A stretch of 5,889 bases of DNA. Source: Bacillota bacterium (lineage in GTDB: Bacteria > Bacillota > Clostridia > Acetivibrionales > DSM-1351). Location of the stretch: contig JAEZIV010000062.1 in assembly GCA_023436515.1 (NCBI GenBank), positions 1 to 5,889 of the forward strand, read 5' to 3'. Shown in pieces: positions 4,804-5,889 of the stretch. The number at the start of each line of letters is the position of its first letter. The stretch's first letter is position 1. A program made the position numbers and the translations under genes. The notes beneath the pieces are model-generated. The model was not told where the DNA came from. It made no database searches and saw only the letters and a program-made list of their open reading frames with translations.

Positions 4804-5889
4804 ATGGATAACACAAAAAAACTTGGTGAAGGTAATGTTCTAAAATTACTAGTATCATTTTCAATTCCGGCAATTGTTGGAATGCTTGTAACGGCTTTAT
4901 ACAATGTTGTAGACAGAATATTTATTGGGCACAGCGTAGGCTCCTTGGGACTTGCAGGTATAACCATAGGCTTTCCGATTATGATCATACAAATGGCCTT
5001 TGGAATGTTGATCGGTCTGGGTGCTTCCTCCCTTATATCAATAAAGCTTGGGGAAAAGAAGAAGGATGACGCGGAAAAGGTGGTTGGCAATGCGGTTGTT
5101 CTACTGGCAATAATAACTGTTGCAATTACAGTAGTAGGATTGGTTTTCCTTGACGAAATACTCATTTTATTTGGTGCCAGCAACGAAGTTCTTCCCTATG
5201 CTAGAGATTATATAGGTATTGTTATTTGCGGAAGCGTATTTACTGCCTTTTCAATGGGCTTGAACAATTTTATCAGAGCAGAAGGAAAGCCTTCCATTGC
5301 CATGCTTACAATGGTGATAGGAGCGGTATTGAATTTGATTCTGGCCCCTATATTCATATTTGTCTTAGAGTGGGGAATGTTTGGGGCCGGCCTTGCAGCC
5401 GTTATATCCCAAGCATGCTCGGCTATATGGATTGTACTGCATTTTATTGTGGGTAACAGTACATTAAAGATAAAGGTTAAATACTTCAAGCTTGAAAAAT
5501 CAATTATAATGGGAATACTATCAATAGGTATAGCACCCTTTTCAATGCAGCTGGCCCAATGCTTGTTAACGATAATCCTTAACTCAAAGCTTAAGCAGTA
5601 CGGTGGGGATGTAGCTATCTCAGGAATGGGTGTATTGAACAGTATTATGACCTTAATCATGATGCCCATTATAGGTATCAATCAGGGTTCATTGCCCATT
5701 ATCGGTTATAACTTCGGTGCTAAGAATTATGACCGTGTTAAGAGAGTATTAAAATACGCAATAGTTGGAGCTACAGCTATATCTACATTAGGCTTTCTGG
5801 TTGTCCAGCTATTACCAACACAATTGCTCTCGCTATTTACAAGTGATGAGGAGCTTATTGCATTTGGTTCAAAATTAATGGTCTATTTC
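4804..5889 (+). CDS. MATE-family multidrug efflux transporter (MepA-like), 3' end outside the window
   Basis: From ATG 4804 the frame is open to the window edge, giving 362 residues of a family that usually has about 450 with 12 membrane helices. AAGGAG (4793-4798) lies 5 bp before the start. The first half shows SFSIPAIVGMLVTALYNVVD (18-37) and FIGH (40-43), the LGEKKKDDAEKVVGNA loop (82-97) after helix 2, and RAEGKP (158-163). The second half has the repeat-equivalent GINQGSLPIIGYNFGAKNYD (291-310) followed by RVKRVLKYA (311-319), a hallmark of MATE proteins. Hydrophobic segments fill most of the rest. Such pumps export cationic drugs and dyes in exchange for Na+ or H+ across the cytoplasmic membrane. 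The pairing with a MarR gene suggests the MepA branch, but substrate and ion cannot be read from the sequence. The end of the gene is missing only because the window stops. Confidence 0.92.
   Translation, partial: MDNTKKLGEGNVLKLLVSFSIPAIVGMLVTALYNVVDRIFIGHSVGSLGLAGITIGFPIMIIQMAFGMLIGLGASSLISIKLGEKKKDDAEKVVGNAVVLLAIITVAITVVGLVFLDEILILFGASNEVLPYARDYIGIVICGSVFTAFSMGLNNFIRAEGKPSIAMLTMVIGAVLNLILAPIFIFVLEWGMFGAGLAAVISQACSAIWIVLHFIVGNSTLKIKVKYFKLEKSIIMGILSIGIAPFSMQLAQCLLTIILNSKLKQYGGDVAISGMGVLNSIMTLIMMPIIGINQGSLPIIGYNFGAKNYDRVKRVLKYAIVGATAISTLGFLVVQLLPTQLLSLFTSDEELIAFGSKLMVYF

Noticed and set aside
4782..5681. Long open frames on the minus strand (4782-5183 and 5208-5681)
   Set aside because: They lie opposite the MATE gene and their products are low-complexity Ile/Pro/Ser-rich, as expected from the reverse complement of membrane-helix codons. 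No ribosome site or family resemblance was seen.
1..5889. CRISPR array, tRNA or rRNA gene, insertion sequence, attachment site
   Set aside because: No regularly spaced repeats, no tRNA-like or rRNA segments, and no transposase or terminal inverted repeats were seen on reading both strands.

Overview
The window looks like chromosomal DNA from a low-GC Gram-positive bacterium of the Clostridia. The grounds are AT-rich sequence, strong AGGAGG-type ribosome binding sites, a TTG start, a clostridial-type MurG with the SKGGF and ASRGDQ motifs, and a Bacillus/Clostridium-type LexA box. A Ruminiclostridium-like host is a guess. Every gene called lies on the + strand.

Left part (1-1354): the last 38 codons of a gene that resembles the C-terminus of an S66 (LD-carboxypeptidase/MccF) peptidase. 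It is followed by an unusual two-domain protein: an epoxyqueuosine-reductase-like double [4Fe-4S] domain fused to a GNAT acetyltransferase domain.

Centre (1389-4221): a near-consensus sigma-A promoter (TTTACA, 17 bp, TATAAT) drives a MurG-type glycosyltransferase gene. A perfect match to the Gram-positive LexA/DinR operator consensus lies just downstream of the -10 box, where transcription should start. Three more genes follow in the same direction: a 72-residue cysteine-motif protein, a 108-residue DUF6054-like protein and a class I SAM-dependent methyltransferase. I see no intrinsic terminator until a good hairpin and T-tract at 4187-4221. The group may therefore be one DNA-damage-inducible unit, although its 3' genes could have promoters I do not recognise.

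Right part (4222-5889): an AT-rich control region with nested inverted repeats leads into a MarR-family regulator gene. A MATE-family efflux gene starts 25 bp after it and runs off the window edge. The arrangement resembles mepR-mepA, in which the repressor and the multidrug pump share a transcript and the repressor controls it. The MarR ribosome binding site sits inside a small perfect hairpin.

The best lead is the LexA box in front of the murG-type gene. It predicts SOS control of a lipid II-forming glycosyltransferase, perhaps a second murG, together with small proteins of unknown function.
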